From Martelella sp. AD-3 (GTDB lineage: Bacteria; Pseudomonadota; Alphaproteobacteria; Rhizobiales; Rhizobiaceae), in contig NZ_CP014275.1 of NCBI RefSeq assembly GCF_001578105.1, forward strand, positions 1,054,001 through 1,118,000: a DNA stretch of 64,000 nt, read 5' to 3'. Position 1 is the stretch's first letter. Every line of letters begins with the position of its first letter. Positions 18,237 through 26,430 of this stretch are shown here, in pieces. Position numbers and translations under genes: made by a program. The notes under the pieces are model-generated. The model was not told the DNA's origin. It did no database searches and saw nothing but the letters and a program-made list of their open reading frames with translations.

Positions 18237-18812
18237 ATGTTCCGTTTTGCTACCACGGCTGTCGTTCTGTCCTTGATGTCCGCTCCGGTTCTTGCCGCCC
18301 CGGTCTCCTATGAGTTCGACAAGTCGCACAGCAACCTGTCATTCAGCTACAACCACCTCGGCTACTCGATCACCGACGGCCGTTTCGGCGAGTGGGATGC
18401 CACGTTGACGATTGACGCCGAGGCGCCGGAAAACTCTTCGGTTGAGTTCGTGATCGCCGCCGACAGCCTCGACACGTTCTGGGATGCGCGCGACGAACAC
18501 TTCAAGAGCGCCGATTTCTTCGACGTCGCCAATTATCCGGACATCACCTTCGTCAGCACCGAGGTGAAGAAAATCTCCGATACCGAGCTTGAAGTCACCG
18601 GCGACCTGACGATCAAGGACACCACTGTTCCTGCTGTTCTGGCTGTCGAAATCCTGTCCTTCGGCGAGCACCCGATGGCCGAGAAGCAGGCTGCCGGCTT
18701 CCTGGTGGAGACGACCGTGCTGCGCTCCGATTACGGCATGGACATGTACACGCCCTACATCGGCGATGAAGTGTCCGTCGTCTTTTCCGGCGAAGCGCTG
18801 ATTGCCGAGTAA
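18237..18812 (+). CDS. YceI family periplasmic protein (first copy)
   Basis: 191 aa with a signal peptide of about 20 residues (cleavage near VLA-AP). YceI proteins are lipocalin-like beta barrels that bind isoprenoid-type lipids. Hallmarks are the early YEFDKSHSNLSFSYNHLGY, then FDVANYPDITFVSTEV and VTGDLTIKDTTVPAVLAVE. GAAAGG lies about 8 nt before the ATG. It is followed by cytochrome b561 and a second, divergent YceI, an operon-like trio. Confidence 0.92.
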   Translation: MFRFATTAVVLSLMSAPVLAAPVSYEFDKSHSNLSFSYNHLGYSITDGRFGEWDATLTIDAEAPENSSVEFVIAADSLDTFWDARDEHFKSADFFDVANYPDITFVSTEVKKISDTELEVTGDLTIKDTTVPAVLAVEILSFGEHPMAEKQAAGFLVETTVLRSDYGMDMYTPYIGDEVSVVFSGEALIAE

Positions 18813-18879
18813 CGGCTGACGGCAAGCCGCGCGGGGCGGGGCCGGCAGGCCGGTTCCGCACGCGCCCGGAGATGTTTCA

Positions 18880-19446
18880 ATGATCAAGAACACCAGACAT
18901 GGTTACGGCGCCGTCGCCATCCTGTTTCACTGGGTCATGGCGCTGCTCATTCTCGGCATGCTCGGCCTTGGCCTCTATATGGTGCGGCTGCCGCAGTCGG
19001 ACCCGAATGCCTTCGCGCTGTTCCAGTTGCACAAGTCGATCGGCTTCGTCGTGCTGACGTTCGCCATGCTTCGGCTGCTGTGGCGGGCCGTCAACCCTTC
19101 GCCGAAACTGCCGGCGGACATGCCTGTCTGGGAGAAGGGTGTCGCGCATCTGGGGCATGCCGGGCTTTACGCGATGATGTTCCTGCTGCCGCTTTCCGGC
19201 TGGCTGGTGGTCTCGGCGTCTCCCTGGGGCATCCCGACGATCGTCTTCAATCTTTTCGAGGTGCCGCATCTGCCGGTGCCGGGGGACAAGGCTGCCACGG
19301 AGGCGCTTGCCGCCGCCGTGCATGAATACGGCGCCTATTTCCTCATCCTGCTTGTCGCCGGCCATGTGGCCGCAGCCTTCAAGCACCATTTCATTGCCCG
19401 CGACGAGACGCTGAGGCGCATGGTGCGCCCCTCGCGCGCGGCGTGA
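18880..19446 (+). CDS. Cytochrome b561
   Basis: 188 aa with four membrane helices. Likely heme-ligating histidines are visible in ILFHWVMALL (helix 1), LHKSIGFVV (helix 2) and GHVAAAFKHHF (helix 4). This bacterial YceJ/CybB type passes electrons from quinol to a periplasmic partner or acts in superoxide control. The position between two yceI genes matches the yceJ-yceI pairing known from E. coli. A GCCCGGAGATG context precedes the start. Confidence 0.92.
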   Translation: MIKNTRHGYGAVAILFHWVMALLILGMLGLGLYMVRLPQSDPNAFALFQLHKSIGFVVLTFAMLRLLWRAVNPSPKLPADMPVWEKGVAHLGHAGLYAMMFLLPLSGWLVVSASPWGIPTIVFNLFEVPHLPVPGDKAATEALAAAVHEYGAYFLILLVAGHVAAAFKHHFIARDETLRRMVRPSRAA

Positions 19447-19466
19447 CCCGGACACAGGAGAACGAT

Positions 19467-20018
19467 ATGAGATTCAAAGCTTTCACCGCCGCTCTGGCGC
19501 TCGCAACAGCTTTCGCCTCGCCGGCGCTTGCCGAAACCTGGACCGTCGATCAGGACAACAGCTCGCTCGGTTTCGAGGTGCCCCAAGGGGGCAAGACGCT
19601 TTCCGGCACATTCGAAAGCTGGGCGGCATCGATCGACTTCGACATGCAAGCACCGGAAGACGCGCTCATCACCGTCGAGATCGACACCGGAAGTGCTGTA
19701 ACCGGCAACGGCCAGTATGACGGCATGCTGGAGACGTCCGACTGGTTCGCCGTCGATGAATTCGGATCAGCCGATTTCACCACGGACAATGTCCTGGCTC
19801 TCGATGACGGCAGCTACAAGGCAGACGGCCTTCTGACGATCAAGGCGGTCACCCTGCCTATCGAGCTCAACTTCACGCTCGATATCGACGGCGATACGGC
19901 CCATGTCGTCGGCACGGCGACGCTTGACCGCAAGGAATACGATCTCGGTCCCGCCGTGAACGCCGATACGGTCGGCGAGACGGTGACGGTGCTTCTGGAT
20001 TTGACGGCGATGCGGTAA
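19467..20018 (+). CDS. YceI family periplasmic protein (second copy)
   Basis: 183 aa from ATG 19467 with AGGAG 7 nt upstream. The signal peptide ends near ALA-ET at residue 22. The family pattern is present (WTVDQDNSSLGFEV; EFGSADFTTDNVLALDDG; ADGLLTIKAVTLPIELNFTL), but identity to the first copy is low, so this is an old duplication or a separate acquisition rather than a recent tandem copy. It is the last gene before a strong terminator shared with lepA. Confidence 0.92.
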   Translation: MRFKAFTAALALATAFASPALAETWTVDQDNSSLGFEVPQGGKTLSGTFESWAASIDFDMQAPEDALITVEIDTGSAVTGNGQYDGMLETSDWFAVDEFGSADFTTDNVLALDDGSYKADGLLTIKAVTLPIELNFTLDIDGDTAHVVGTATLDRKEYDLGPAVNADTVGETVTVLLDLTAMR

Positions 20019-20039
20019 AACAGTCCGCGATTCATACGA

Positions 20040-20078
20040 AAAAAAGCCGTTGCATCGATCAGATGCGGCGGCTTTTTA
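20040..20078. terminator. Bidirectional rho-independent terminator
   Basis: The stem AAAAAGCCGTTGCATC / GATGCGGCGGCTTTTT with a short loop has A-rich and T-rich flanks, so it serves both the yceI operon (+) and lepA (-), whose stops converge here. Confidence 0.88.
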
Positions 20079-20099
20079 TTGACGGCAAGCTTTGGCTTG

Positions 20100-21926
20100 T
20101 TACTCGTCGCTCATCTTCAGCGCGGCGATGAAGGCTTCCTGCGGGATTTCCACCTTGCCGAACTGGCGCATGCGCTTCTTGCCGGCCTTCTGCTTTTCCA
20201 GAAGCTTGCGCTTGCGGGTGGCGTCGCCGCCATAGCATTTTGCCGTCACGTCCTTCCGGAGCGCCGAGATCGTCTCGCGCGCGATCACATTGCCGCCGAT
20301 GGCGGCCTGGATCGGGATCTTGAACATGTGCTTCGGGATCAGCTCCTTCAGCTTCTCGCACATGTCGCGCCCGCGCTTTTCGGCCGCCGTCCTGTGCACC
20401 AGCATGGACAGAGCGTCGACCGGCTCGCCGTTGACGAGGATCGACATCTTCACCAGATTGCCGGCGCGATAGTCGTCGAGGTGATAGTCGAACGAGGCGT
20501 AGCCCTTGGAAATCGACTTCAGCCGGTCGTAGAAATCGAACACGACCTCGTTGAGCGGCAGGTCGTAGGAGAGCATCGCCCGGTTGCCGACATAGGTCAG
20601 ATTGGTCTGGATGCCGCGGCGGTCCTGGCAAAGTTTCAGGATCGCGCCCAGATGATCGTCCGGCGTCAGGATCGACGCCTTGATCCACGGCTCGCGGATC
20701 TCGGCGATCTTCACCACTTCCGGCATGTCGGCCGGATTGTGCAACTCGATCTCGCGCCCGTCCGTCATCGTCAGTTCGTAGACAACGGAGGGGGCGGTTG
20801 CGATCAGGTCGAGGTCGAATTCGCGCTCCAGCCGCTCCTGGATGATTTCCAGATGCAAGAGGCCGAGGAAGCCGCAGCGGAAGCCGAAGCCAAGCGCTGC
20901 CGAACTCTCCATTTCGTAGGAGAAGGACGCATCGTTGAGCCTGAGCTTGCCGACGGCGGCGCGCAGGTCTTCGAAGTCGTTTGCATCGACCGGGAACAGA
21001 CCGCAGAACACCACCGGCTGGGCCGGCTTGAAGCCCGGCAGCATCTTTTCCGTCGGGCGCTTGTCCTCCGTGATCGTGTCACCGACGCGGGTATCGGCCA
21101 CTTCCTTGATGGAGGCGGTAATGACGCCGATCTCGCCGGGGCCGAGCTCGTCGACAACCAGCATTTTCGGCGTCAGCACGCCGACGCGGTCCACCGGATA
21201 TTTGGCGTCCGTGCCCATCATGCGGATGGTCTGGCCCTTTTTCAGAATGCCGTCGATGACGCGCACCAGAACCATGACGCCCAAATAGGTGTCGTACCAG
21301 CTGTCGACCAGAAGCGCCTTCAGCGGCGCATCGGCGCCCTTTTCGGTCGCAGGCGGGGGCAGCTTGTGGACGATGGCTTCGAGCACGTCCGGCACGCCCA
21401 TCCCTGTCTTGGCGGAGATCAGCAGCGCGTCGGAGGCATCGATGCCGATCACATCCTCGATCTGCTCCTTGACCCGCTCGGGGTCGGCGGCCGGCAGGTC
21501 CGCCTTGTTCAACACGGTCACCAGCTCATGATCATTGTCGATCGCCTGATAGACGTTGGCGAGCGTCTGCGCCTCCACGCCCTGGGATGCGTCGACCACC
21601 AGCAGCGACCCCTCGCAGGCCGAAAGCGAGCGCGAAACCTCATAGGCGAAGTCGACATGGCCGGGCGTGTCGATCAGGTTCAGCACGTAGGTCTCGCCGT
21701 TCTTCGCCTTGTAGTGCAAGCGCACGGTCTGGGCCTTGATGGTGATGCCGCGCTCGCGCTCGATGTCCATGTTGTCGAGAACCTGGGCGGACATCTCACG
21801 CTCCGCCAGCCCGCCGCATGTCTGTATCAGGCGGTCGGCCAGCGTCGATTTCCCGTGGTCGATATGGGCCACGATGGAAAAGTTGCGGATATGGTCCAGT
21901 GGAATGCGGTCTTCATTTGTGCTCAT
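20100..21926 (-). CDS. lepA: Elongation factor 4 (LepA)
   Basis: 608 aa, the normal length. LepA is a translational GTPase that acts on stalled or assembling ribosomes. G motifs are AHIDHGKST (G1), DTPGHVD (G3) and NKADLP (G4), followed by the EF-G-like domains and the LepA-specific C-terminal domain ending with [23 protein letters not shown] 21926 was chosen over the longer frame because [19 protein letters not shown] is the family's usual beginning. Confidence 0.97.
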   Translation of the reverse strand: MSTNEDRIPLDHIRNFSIVAHIDHGKSTLADRLIQTCGGLAEREMSAQVLDNMDIERERGITIKAQTVRLHYKAKNGETYVLNLIDTPGHVDFAYEVSRSLSACEGSLLVVDASQGVEAQTLANVYQAIDNDHELVTVLNKADLPAADPERVKEQIEDVIGIDASDALLISAKTGMGVPDVLEAIVHKLPPPATEKGADAPLKALLVDSWYDTYLGVMVLVRVIDGILKKGQTIRMMGTDAKYPVDRVGVLTPKMLVVDELGPGEIGVITASIKEVADTRVGDTITEDKRPTEKMLPGFKPAQPVVFCGLFPVDANDFEDLRAAVGKLRLNDASFSYEMESSAALGFGFRCGFLGLLHLEIIQERLEREFDLDLIATAPSVVYELTMTDGREIELHNPADMPEVVKIAEIREPWIKASILTPDDHLGAILKLCQDRRGIQTNLTYVGNRAMLSYDLPLNEVVFDFYDRLKSISKGYASFDYHLDDYRAGNLVKMSILVNGEPVDALSMLVHRTAAEKRGRDMCEKLKELIPKHMFKIPIQAAIGGNVIARETISALRKDVTAKCYGGDATRKRKLLEKQKAGKKRMRQFGKVEIPQEAFIAALKMSDE

Positions 21927-21988
21927 GCGCGCGCATATAGCAGCGCGCGCGGTTTCTTGGAAGCGAAATTGCGGGGAGAGCAGCGTGG

Positions 21989-22411
21989 TCAGCAGCCGAG
22001 CGCTTCTTGATCTTTGATATAGCTTTCGCGCTCCGAATGCAGATCCTTGATGCGATAGGCAATGTCGATCTTCCATCGCTTGATCTCTTCGATCATCCCC
22101 TCCGCACTTTCGATTTGTTTCTGAAGGTCTCGTGCATCCCTAAGCTTCATTGCGACATAGACAACCGTGACGACTCCACCGAGGCGCTTGACGATGGTCT
22201 CGGCGGCAATGCCGATGATATCATGGGCGGAAATGCCGAGATCGCTGATGATATCAAGCAGTTTGGGGCGGTATTGCTTGATCTTGTTTTCAAGGTCCGA
22301 AATCTGTGCATCATGTTTGCGGCTCTCTGCCGCCAGTTCGTCGCTCCGGGCCAGCAGAGCTTTTTCAATACGGCGCAAGCGGCTGCATTCAGAGTAATTG
22401 TCGTTTGCCAT
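21989..22411 (-). CDS. Hypothetical coiled-coil protein
   Basis: 140 aa, not recognised. It has an early heptad-rich helix (residues about 8-50, [19 protein letters not shown]), a short hydrophobic middle (around 60-90, [20 protein letters not shown]) and a second coiled coil. The middle could be a single membrane segment. It is transcribed away from the secreted protein gene at 22467 with only 55 bp between starts. Codon use is less GC-rich at third positions than in its neighbours, which suggests accessory DNA. Confidence 0.55.
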   Translation of the reverse strand: MANDNYSECSRLRRIEKALLARSDELAAESRKHDAQISDLENKIKQYRPKLLDIISDLGISAHDIIGIAAETIVKRLGGVVTVVYVAMKLRDARDLQKQIESAEGMIEEIKRWKIDIAYRIKDLHSERESYIKDQEALGC

Positions 22412-22466
22412 CCGGTGGCCTTTCTCGCTATCTTGCTCGCACCTGCAATTTTAAGGCGAGACGGCA

Positions 22467-23264
22467 ATGCGAGGAAAAGCGGCGATATCTTTTGCCAGGC
22501 TGGTCTTCGCTTCGGCCGCGTTCATGCTGATGTCTTTGTCCGGTCCACAAACGAGCTTTGCAGGGGATTGGTCGTTTCAGGAACATCCTCAGCCAAGCAC
22601 AGAAATCTCGTTCGAGGAATTGCTCTATATCGATGGCGACTGGAAACGGGACGGAATGCTGCCGGAGTGCGGCGGCAAGGTGCATCGCAGCTACGAAATC
22701 TACCTGAAATACTTTCCCGAATATGCGGAGACTGCTGAGCCGGAGCAGGCCTATCAGACCTGGCGGGACTATATACTGGCGGACGAAGAGAATTCTCTCG
22801 GTGGCTGCATGACCGGCGCTTACGCCTCTGCCATCGAAACGCTCTACAAGCGCGATCCGTCACGCATCACGGTCTCCTATTGCGGCCGTTTTTCCGGAGA
22901 ACCGACGACGGAGGAAGACCTGTTCGTTGTCGATAAAATCCGCTACCTTGAGGGGCTGGCCGACAAGGGCTTTGCGGTGGCGCAAGGCTATTATCTGCTG
23001 ATGGACGGCAACAGTGTGGTCCGGCTGAACCCCGATATCCTCTACTTCCTCAGACGTGCGCTGGACGGTTCCTCCTTTGCAAACGATCTTGGATTGTTCG
23101 ATACCCAGGACAGCATCTTCGCCGTCAACAGCCCTGGGCTGGAGGAACAGCTCAGCTCCGAGCGCAAGGCCTTCGTCGATGGCGCTGTGTTGCGAAACGA
23201 TCTTTCTGCCGTGCTGGAAACCACCGGTCCTTGCGGGGATACGGCCTGGCGAGAGGCTGACTAG
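22467..23264 (+). CDS. Hypothetical secreted protein
   Basis: 265 aa with a signal peptide (MRGKAAISFARLVFASAAF...; likely cleavage near SFA-GD at residue 32). The mature part has five cysteines spread along it (ECGG, GGCM, YCGR, PCGD), suggesting disulfides in the periplasm. The central segment KIRYLEGLADKGFAVAQGYYLL has a Sel1/TPR-like flavour but no clear repeat array. I do not recognise the family. It sits head-to-head with the coiled-coil gene. Confidence 0.6.
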   Translation: MRGKAAISFARLVFASAAFMLMSLSGPQTSFAGDWSFQEHPQPSTEISFEELLYIDGDWKRDGMLPECGGKVHRSYEIYLKYFPEYAETAEPEQAYQTWRDYILADEENSLGGCMTGAYASAIETLYKRDPSRITVSYCGRFSGEPTTEEDLFVVDKIRYLEGLADKGFAVAQGYYLLMDGNSVVRLNPDILYFLRRALDGSSFANDLGLFDTQDSIFAVNSPGLEEQLSSERKAFVDGAVLRNDLSAVLETTGPCGDTAWREAD

Positions 23265-23305
23265 GCCTGCAGCCTGACAGCCGGGCGGTTCCAGAAAATA
23301 TCCGC

Positions 23306-23334
23306 TTGACTCTCTTATAGTGGAAATCCATGAT
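23306..23334 (+). promoter_or_regulatory. Predicted promoter of the HTH-cupin gene
   Basis: TTGACT at 23306-23311 and CATGAT at 23329-23334 are separated by 17 bp. The -10 lies inside the palindrome at 23326-23346, and the transcript would begin close to the ATG at 23341, giving a leaderless or nearly leaderless mRNA. The -10 match is only four of six, so this is tentative. Confidence 0.35.
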
Positions 23335-23346
23335 CGCATCATGGAT
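23326..23346. promoter_or_regulatory. Perfect palindrome over the HTH-cupin start (likely operator)
   Basis: ATCCATGAT-CGC-ATCATGGAT: 9-bp perfect arms around 3 bp, overlapping the predicted -10 and the ATG at 23341. The form and place fit autorepression by the encoded HTH protein. Confidence 0.6.
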
Positions 23347-23916
23347 ATTATCGACTCAACTTTCGACCGAACCATTGCGCTCAACCTCAAGAGGCTGCGG
23401 GCCGAAAAGGGGCTGACGCTCGACCGGCTTGCCGAACTGTCCGAGGTCAGCCGGGCGATGATCTCGCGCATCGAGCGGGCGGAGGCCTCGCCGTCCGCGC
23501 TGGTGCTGGCGAAGATCTGCGCCGCGCTCGGCACGTCGCTCTCGGCCTTCTTTTCCGATGCGGACAGGCCTGTCGATCCGCTGTCGCGCCGGGTCGACCA
23601 GCCGGTCTGGCGCGATCCGGAGACGGGCTATACCCGTCGTTCGATATCGCCGTCGGGCACCGGTTCGGCGGTCGATATCGTGCTCATCCGCTTTCCCGCC
23701 GGCGGCCGCATCGCCTATCCGCCCAAGCACGGCGCGGCGGAGCTGCGCCAGCACGTCTGGGTGCTGGATGGCGTGCTCGATGTCGAGTTCGGCGAGGAGA
23801 ACCATCAGCTTTCCAAGGGCGACTGCCTGTTCATGCCGGTGGCGGACCCGCATGTTTTCTCAAATCCCGGCGCGACCGATGTCACCTATTCGGTGATCAT
23901 CGAGCGCGCGCCATAG
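23341..23916 (+). CDS. XRE-cupin transcriptional regulator
   Basis: 191 aa from ATG 23341; a GTG at 23320 in the same frame is an alternative. An HTH_3 domain (residues about 8-65, LKRLRAEKGLTLDRLAELSE and SRAMISRIERAEASPSA) is joined to a C-terminal cupin (around 105-190, with KHGAAELRQHVWVLDGVLDV and KGDCLFMPVADPHVF), which would bind a small ligand. This arrangement is that of PuuR-type and related regulators. The GNAT gene starts 12 bp after the stop behind AGGAG, so the two form an operon. Confidence 0.9.
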   Translation: MDIIDSTFDRTIALNLKRLRAEKGLTLDRLAELSEVSRAMISRIERAEASPSALVLAKICAALGTSLSAFFSDADRPVDPLSRRVDQPVWRDPETGYTRRSISPSGTGSAVDIVLIRFPAGGRIAYPPKHGAAELRQHVWVLDGVLDVEFGEENHQLSKGDCLFMPVADPHVFSNPGATDVTYSVIIERAP

Positions 23917-23928
23917 TCAGGAGCAGTC

Positions 23929-24447
23929 ATGGACATCAGACTTTTGGACGGTGCGGAGGCGGAAGCCGCCATTCCCGGACTTTGCGCGTTGCTGGCCGAC
24001 AGTATCGAGGACAATGCCTCCATGGGCTTCATGGCGCCCTATGATGCGGGCGCGGTCGACGCGTTCTGGCGGCAAGTTGCCGCCGGCGTTGCGGCCGGAT
24101 CGGTCATTCTCGCCATTGCCGAGGAAGACGGTGTGCTCGTCGGCACGGTGCAGGCGGGGCTGGCGCAAAAGCCGAACCAGCTTCATCGCGGCGATGTGAT
24201 GAAGCTCATCGTGCTGCGGGCATGCCGTGGACGGGGCATTGCGCGCCGCCTTATGGAGGCGCTGGAGGCCGAATGCCGCAAGCGGGACCGCTGGCTTCTG
24301 GTGCTCGACACCGCCACCGGCAGCGCGGCGGAGGCGATCTATCCGCGCCTCGGCTGGAACCGCGTCGGCGTGGTGCCGGACTATGCGCTTTATCCCGAAG
24401 GCGGCTATTGCGACACGACCTTCTTCTACAAACGCCTTCAGGGCTGA
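23929..24447 (+). CDS. GNAT family N-acetyltransferase
   Basis: 172 aa. The acetyl-CoA-binding signature is RACRGRGIARRLMEALE in the second half, preceded by the strand KLIVLRACR. The C-terminus has GWNRVGVVPDYALYPEGGYC, common in one GNAT subgroup. It is in an operon with the XRE-cupin regulator and ends 10 bp inside the convergent XRE gene. The acceptor substrate cannot be read; an amine is possible given the polyamine deacetylase gene downstream. Confidence 0.85.
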   Translation: MDIRLLDGAEAEAAIPGLCALLADSIEDNASMGFMAPYDAGAVDAFWRQVAAGVAAGSVILAIAEEDGVLVGTVQAGLAQKPNQLHRGDVMKLIVLRACRGRGIARRLMEALEAECRKRDRWLLVLDTATGSAAEAIYPRLGWNRVGVVPDYALYPEGGYCDTTFFYKRLQG

Positions 24448-24647
24448 GCATCGTCCTCTTCGGGAAAGAATACGGCTTCGATCGGCAATCCGAAGACGCC
24501 CGCGATCCTGAAGGCCAGCGGCAGTGACGGGTCATAGCGCCCCGCCTCGATCGCAATCACGCTCTGGCGGGAAATGTTCAGTTCTTCGCCGAGCCTTGCC
24601 TGTGACCAGCCGCGCTCGGCCCTAAGGCGCTTCACGATGTTCTTCAT
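24438..24647 (-). CDS. Small XRE-family transcriptional regulator
   Basis: 69 aa, essentially one HTH_3 domain: MKNIVKRLRAERGWSQARLG, then ELNISRQSVIAIEAGRYDPS. This is the YgzD-like small-regulator type that usually partners with a membrane protein. Its ATG (24645-24647) overlaps the stop of the upstream membrane gene by 4 bp, so translation is coupled. The twin palindromes upstream of the operon are its likely operators. Confidence 0.88.
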   Translation of the reverse strand: MKNIVKRLRAERGWSQARLGEELNISRQSVIAIEAGRYDPSLPLAFRIAGVFGLPIEAVFFPEEDDAQP

Positions 24648-25048
24648 CCGAGCGAGCCGGTCTCGCGCCAGGTGAGATAAAGGGCCGCAACGGCATAGGA
24701 TAGCCAGTAGATCGGATTGAGCCAGAACAGCGAGAATGTGTCGATATCGCCAAAAAGCTCCAGATAGCCCAAGGCGGTCGCCAGGCAGAAGACCACTGCC
24801 AGACCCGCGATGATCGCGCGGATTTGTATGACGCGAAGAAATTCGTCGATCTCGCGGACATAGCGCAGATGCGCCCAGAAAAAAGCGAGGAGGGCGGCAA
24901 TGGCCACCGCCATCAGCCCGATGACCATGACGGACACATCCGGCCTGTGGTCGCTCATCCGGTCGATTGCGAATGACGCGGCGAGGAAAATCACCAGTGC
25001 TGGAATCATTGCGGAAAAATAGCGCCGTGTCGCCTGATTGTTGGTCAT
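24644..25048 (-). CDS. Four-segment membrane protein, partner of the small XRE regulator
   Basis: 134 aa with about four hydrophobic helices: AMIPALVIFLAASFAI, VMVIGLMAVAIAALLAFFWA, AIIAGLAVVFCLATALGYL and LNPIYWLSYAVAALYLTW. It is the first gene of a two-gene operon with the XRE regulator. Pairs of this kind are widespread in bacteria, where the membrane protein is thought to sense or modulate the regulator; the stimulus is unknown. Confidence 0.8.
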   Translation of the reverse strand: MTNNQATRRYFSAMIPALVIFLAASFAIDRMSDHRPDVSVMVIGLMAVAIAALLAFFWAHLRYVREIDEFLRVIQIRAIIAGLAVVFCLATALGYLELFGDIDTFSLFWLNPIYWLSYAVAALYLTWRETGSLG

Positions 25049-25065
25049 CGGCCTGGTTCCTGATT

Positions 25066-25083
25066 TGTAAAGTTACCTTTACA
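25066..25083. promoter_or_regulatory. Operator palindrome 1 of the XRE-membrane operon
   Basis: TGTAAAG-TTAC-CTTTACA, perfect 7-bp arms, 18 bp upstream of the membrane-protein ATG. Confidence 0.7.
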
Positions 25084-25101
25084 TACATCGCCTCGGCCGG
25101 A

Positions 25102-25121
25102 TTGTAAAGTCTGCTTTACAA
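25102..25121. promoter_or_regulatory. Operator palindrome 2 of the XRE-membrane operon
   Basis: TTGTAAAG-TCTG-CTTTACAA, perfect 8-bp arms with the same half-site and spacer length as palindrome 1; the two centres are 37 bp apart, about 3.5 helical turns. It could also influence aphA, which starts 138 bp away in the other direction. Confidence 0.7.
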
Positions 25122-25259
25122 CTTGCTTATCCGGTGAGCCAACCATGCGGCCTGAGGCGTAATCCGCAATTGTGCGGCAGAACTTGGCGTCTGCTGTGGA
25201 TTTTGCGCCGGAATGGGGCTACCGAAAGTGAGGAAATCTCATTGGTAAGGGGTCCGAAA

Positions 25260-26297
25260 ATGCGTGTCATCTATTCCGAGGATCACAAGCTGCGTGACGC
25301 CAAGACCGAGCTGCATGGCGGAGAACTGGTGAAGCCGTTTGAGGGGCCGTTCCGGGTGGAGTGGATCCGGGCCGCGCTGAAGGAAAAGGGGTTTGACGAC
25401 GAGGTCGCGCCGGCGCGCCACGATCTTTCCGTGCCCCTCAAACTGCACGATGCCGGCTATCTGGAGTTCCTTGAAACCGTCTGGGAGCGCTGGCTGTCGG
25501 CCGGCTTCACCACCGAGGCGATCCCGATCTCGCTTCCCGTGCGCCGTTCCTACCACGCCCGGCCGCCGCACAATATCGACGGGCTCCTGGGTTATTACGC
25601 CAATTCGGTTGAGACCTCGATCACCGAAGGCACCTATGAGGCCGCGATCGCGGCGAAGGACTGCGCCATGACCGGGGCCGATTATCTCGGCGAGGGACAT
25701 CGCTTTGCCTTCGCGCTCTGCCGCCCGCCCGGCCATCATGCGGGCATCGACCTCTACGGCGGCTATTGCTTCCTCAACAATGCCGCCATCGCCGCCCAGC
25801 GAATGCTCGACAATGGGGCAAAGAAGGTTGCCATCCTCGATGTCGATTTCCACCACGGCAACGGCACGCAGGACGTCACCTATGAGCGCGACGACATCTT
25901 CTTCGCGTCGCTGCACGGCGAGCCGGATGATGCCTTCCCCTATTTCTGGGGCCACAGGGAAGAGACCGGCAAGGGCAGGGGCGAGGGCTACAACGCCAAC
26001 TTTCCCATGCCGCGCAACACCGCCTGGCCGGCCTATGGCGAGGCGCTGGAGGCCGCGCTTAGACGGATTTCGGCCTTCGGCGCGGAGGCCCTGGTCCTGT
26101 CGCTCGGCGTCGACACCTTCGAAAAGGATCCGATCTCCTTCTTCCGCCTGAAGACGCCTGATTTTCGCACCATGGGCGCCAGGGTCGCCGGGCTCGGCAT
26201 CCCGGTCCTCACCGTCATGGAAGGCGGCTACGGCGTGCACGAGATCGGCGACAATGTCGCCAATGTCCTGATCGGACTGGAAGAGGACGGAGCCTGA
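25260..26297 (+). CDS. aphA: Acetylpolyamine amidohydrolase (class II HDAC fold)
   Basis: 345 aa from ATG 25260; the longer frame from 25134 adds unrelated sequence. The enzyme removes acetyl groups from acetylated polyamines such as acetylputrescine. All zinc-site and catalytic residues are present: His159/His160 in PPGHHAG, Asp196 and His198 in LDVDFHHGNG, Asp285 in GVDTFEKDP, and Tyr324 in GGYG, each one position after the Mycoplana ramosa APAH numbering as I recall it. The N-terminus MRVIYSEDHKLRDAKTELHG is also APAH-like rather than general HDAC. The upstream GNAT and cupin regulator make a polyamine module conceivable. Confidence 0.93.
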   Translation: MRVIYSEDHKLRDAKTELHGGELVKPFEGPFRVEWIRAALKEKGFDDEVAPARHDLSVPLKLHDAGYLEFLETVWERWLSAGFTTEAIPISLPVRRSYHARPPHNIDGLLGYYANSVETSITEGTYEAAIAAKDCAMTGADYLGEGHRFAFALCRPPGHHAGIDLYGGYCFLNNAAIAAQRMLDNGAKKVAILDVDFHHGNGTQDVTYERDDIFFASLHGEPDDAFPYFWGHREETGKGRGEGYNANFPMPRNTAWPAYGEALEAALRRISAFGAEALVLSLGVDTFEKDPISFFRLKTPDFRTMGARVAGLGIPVLTVMEGGYGVHEIGDNVANVLIGLEEDGA

Positions 26298-26430
26298 ACC
26301 CTCCACCGGACAACCCCTCCGTTAATGCTGCATTCAGGTTGAGAGGATTACCGACACCACCGAAGGTTGCGGCTTGACCCTTACCCGGTCCGCCGCCTTT
26401 GCTTCAGGTGTTTGCTTCAGGAGGAAGCCG

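Noticed and set aside
25134..25259. N-terminal extension of the acetylpolyamine amidohydrolase
   Set aside because: The extra 42 residues do not resemble the family, and the known enzyme begins at MRVI.
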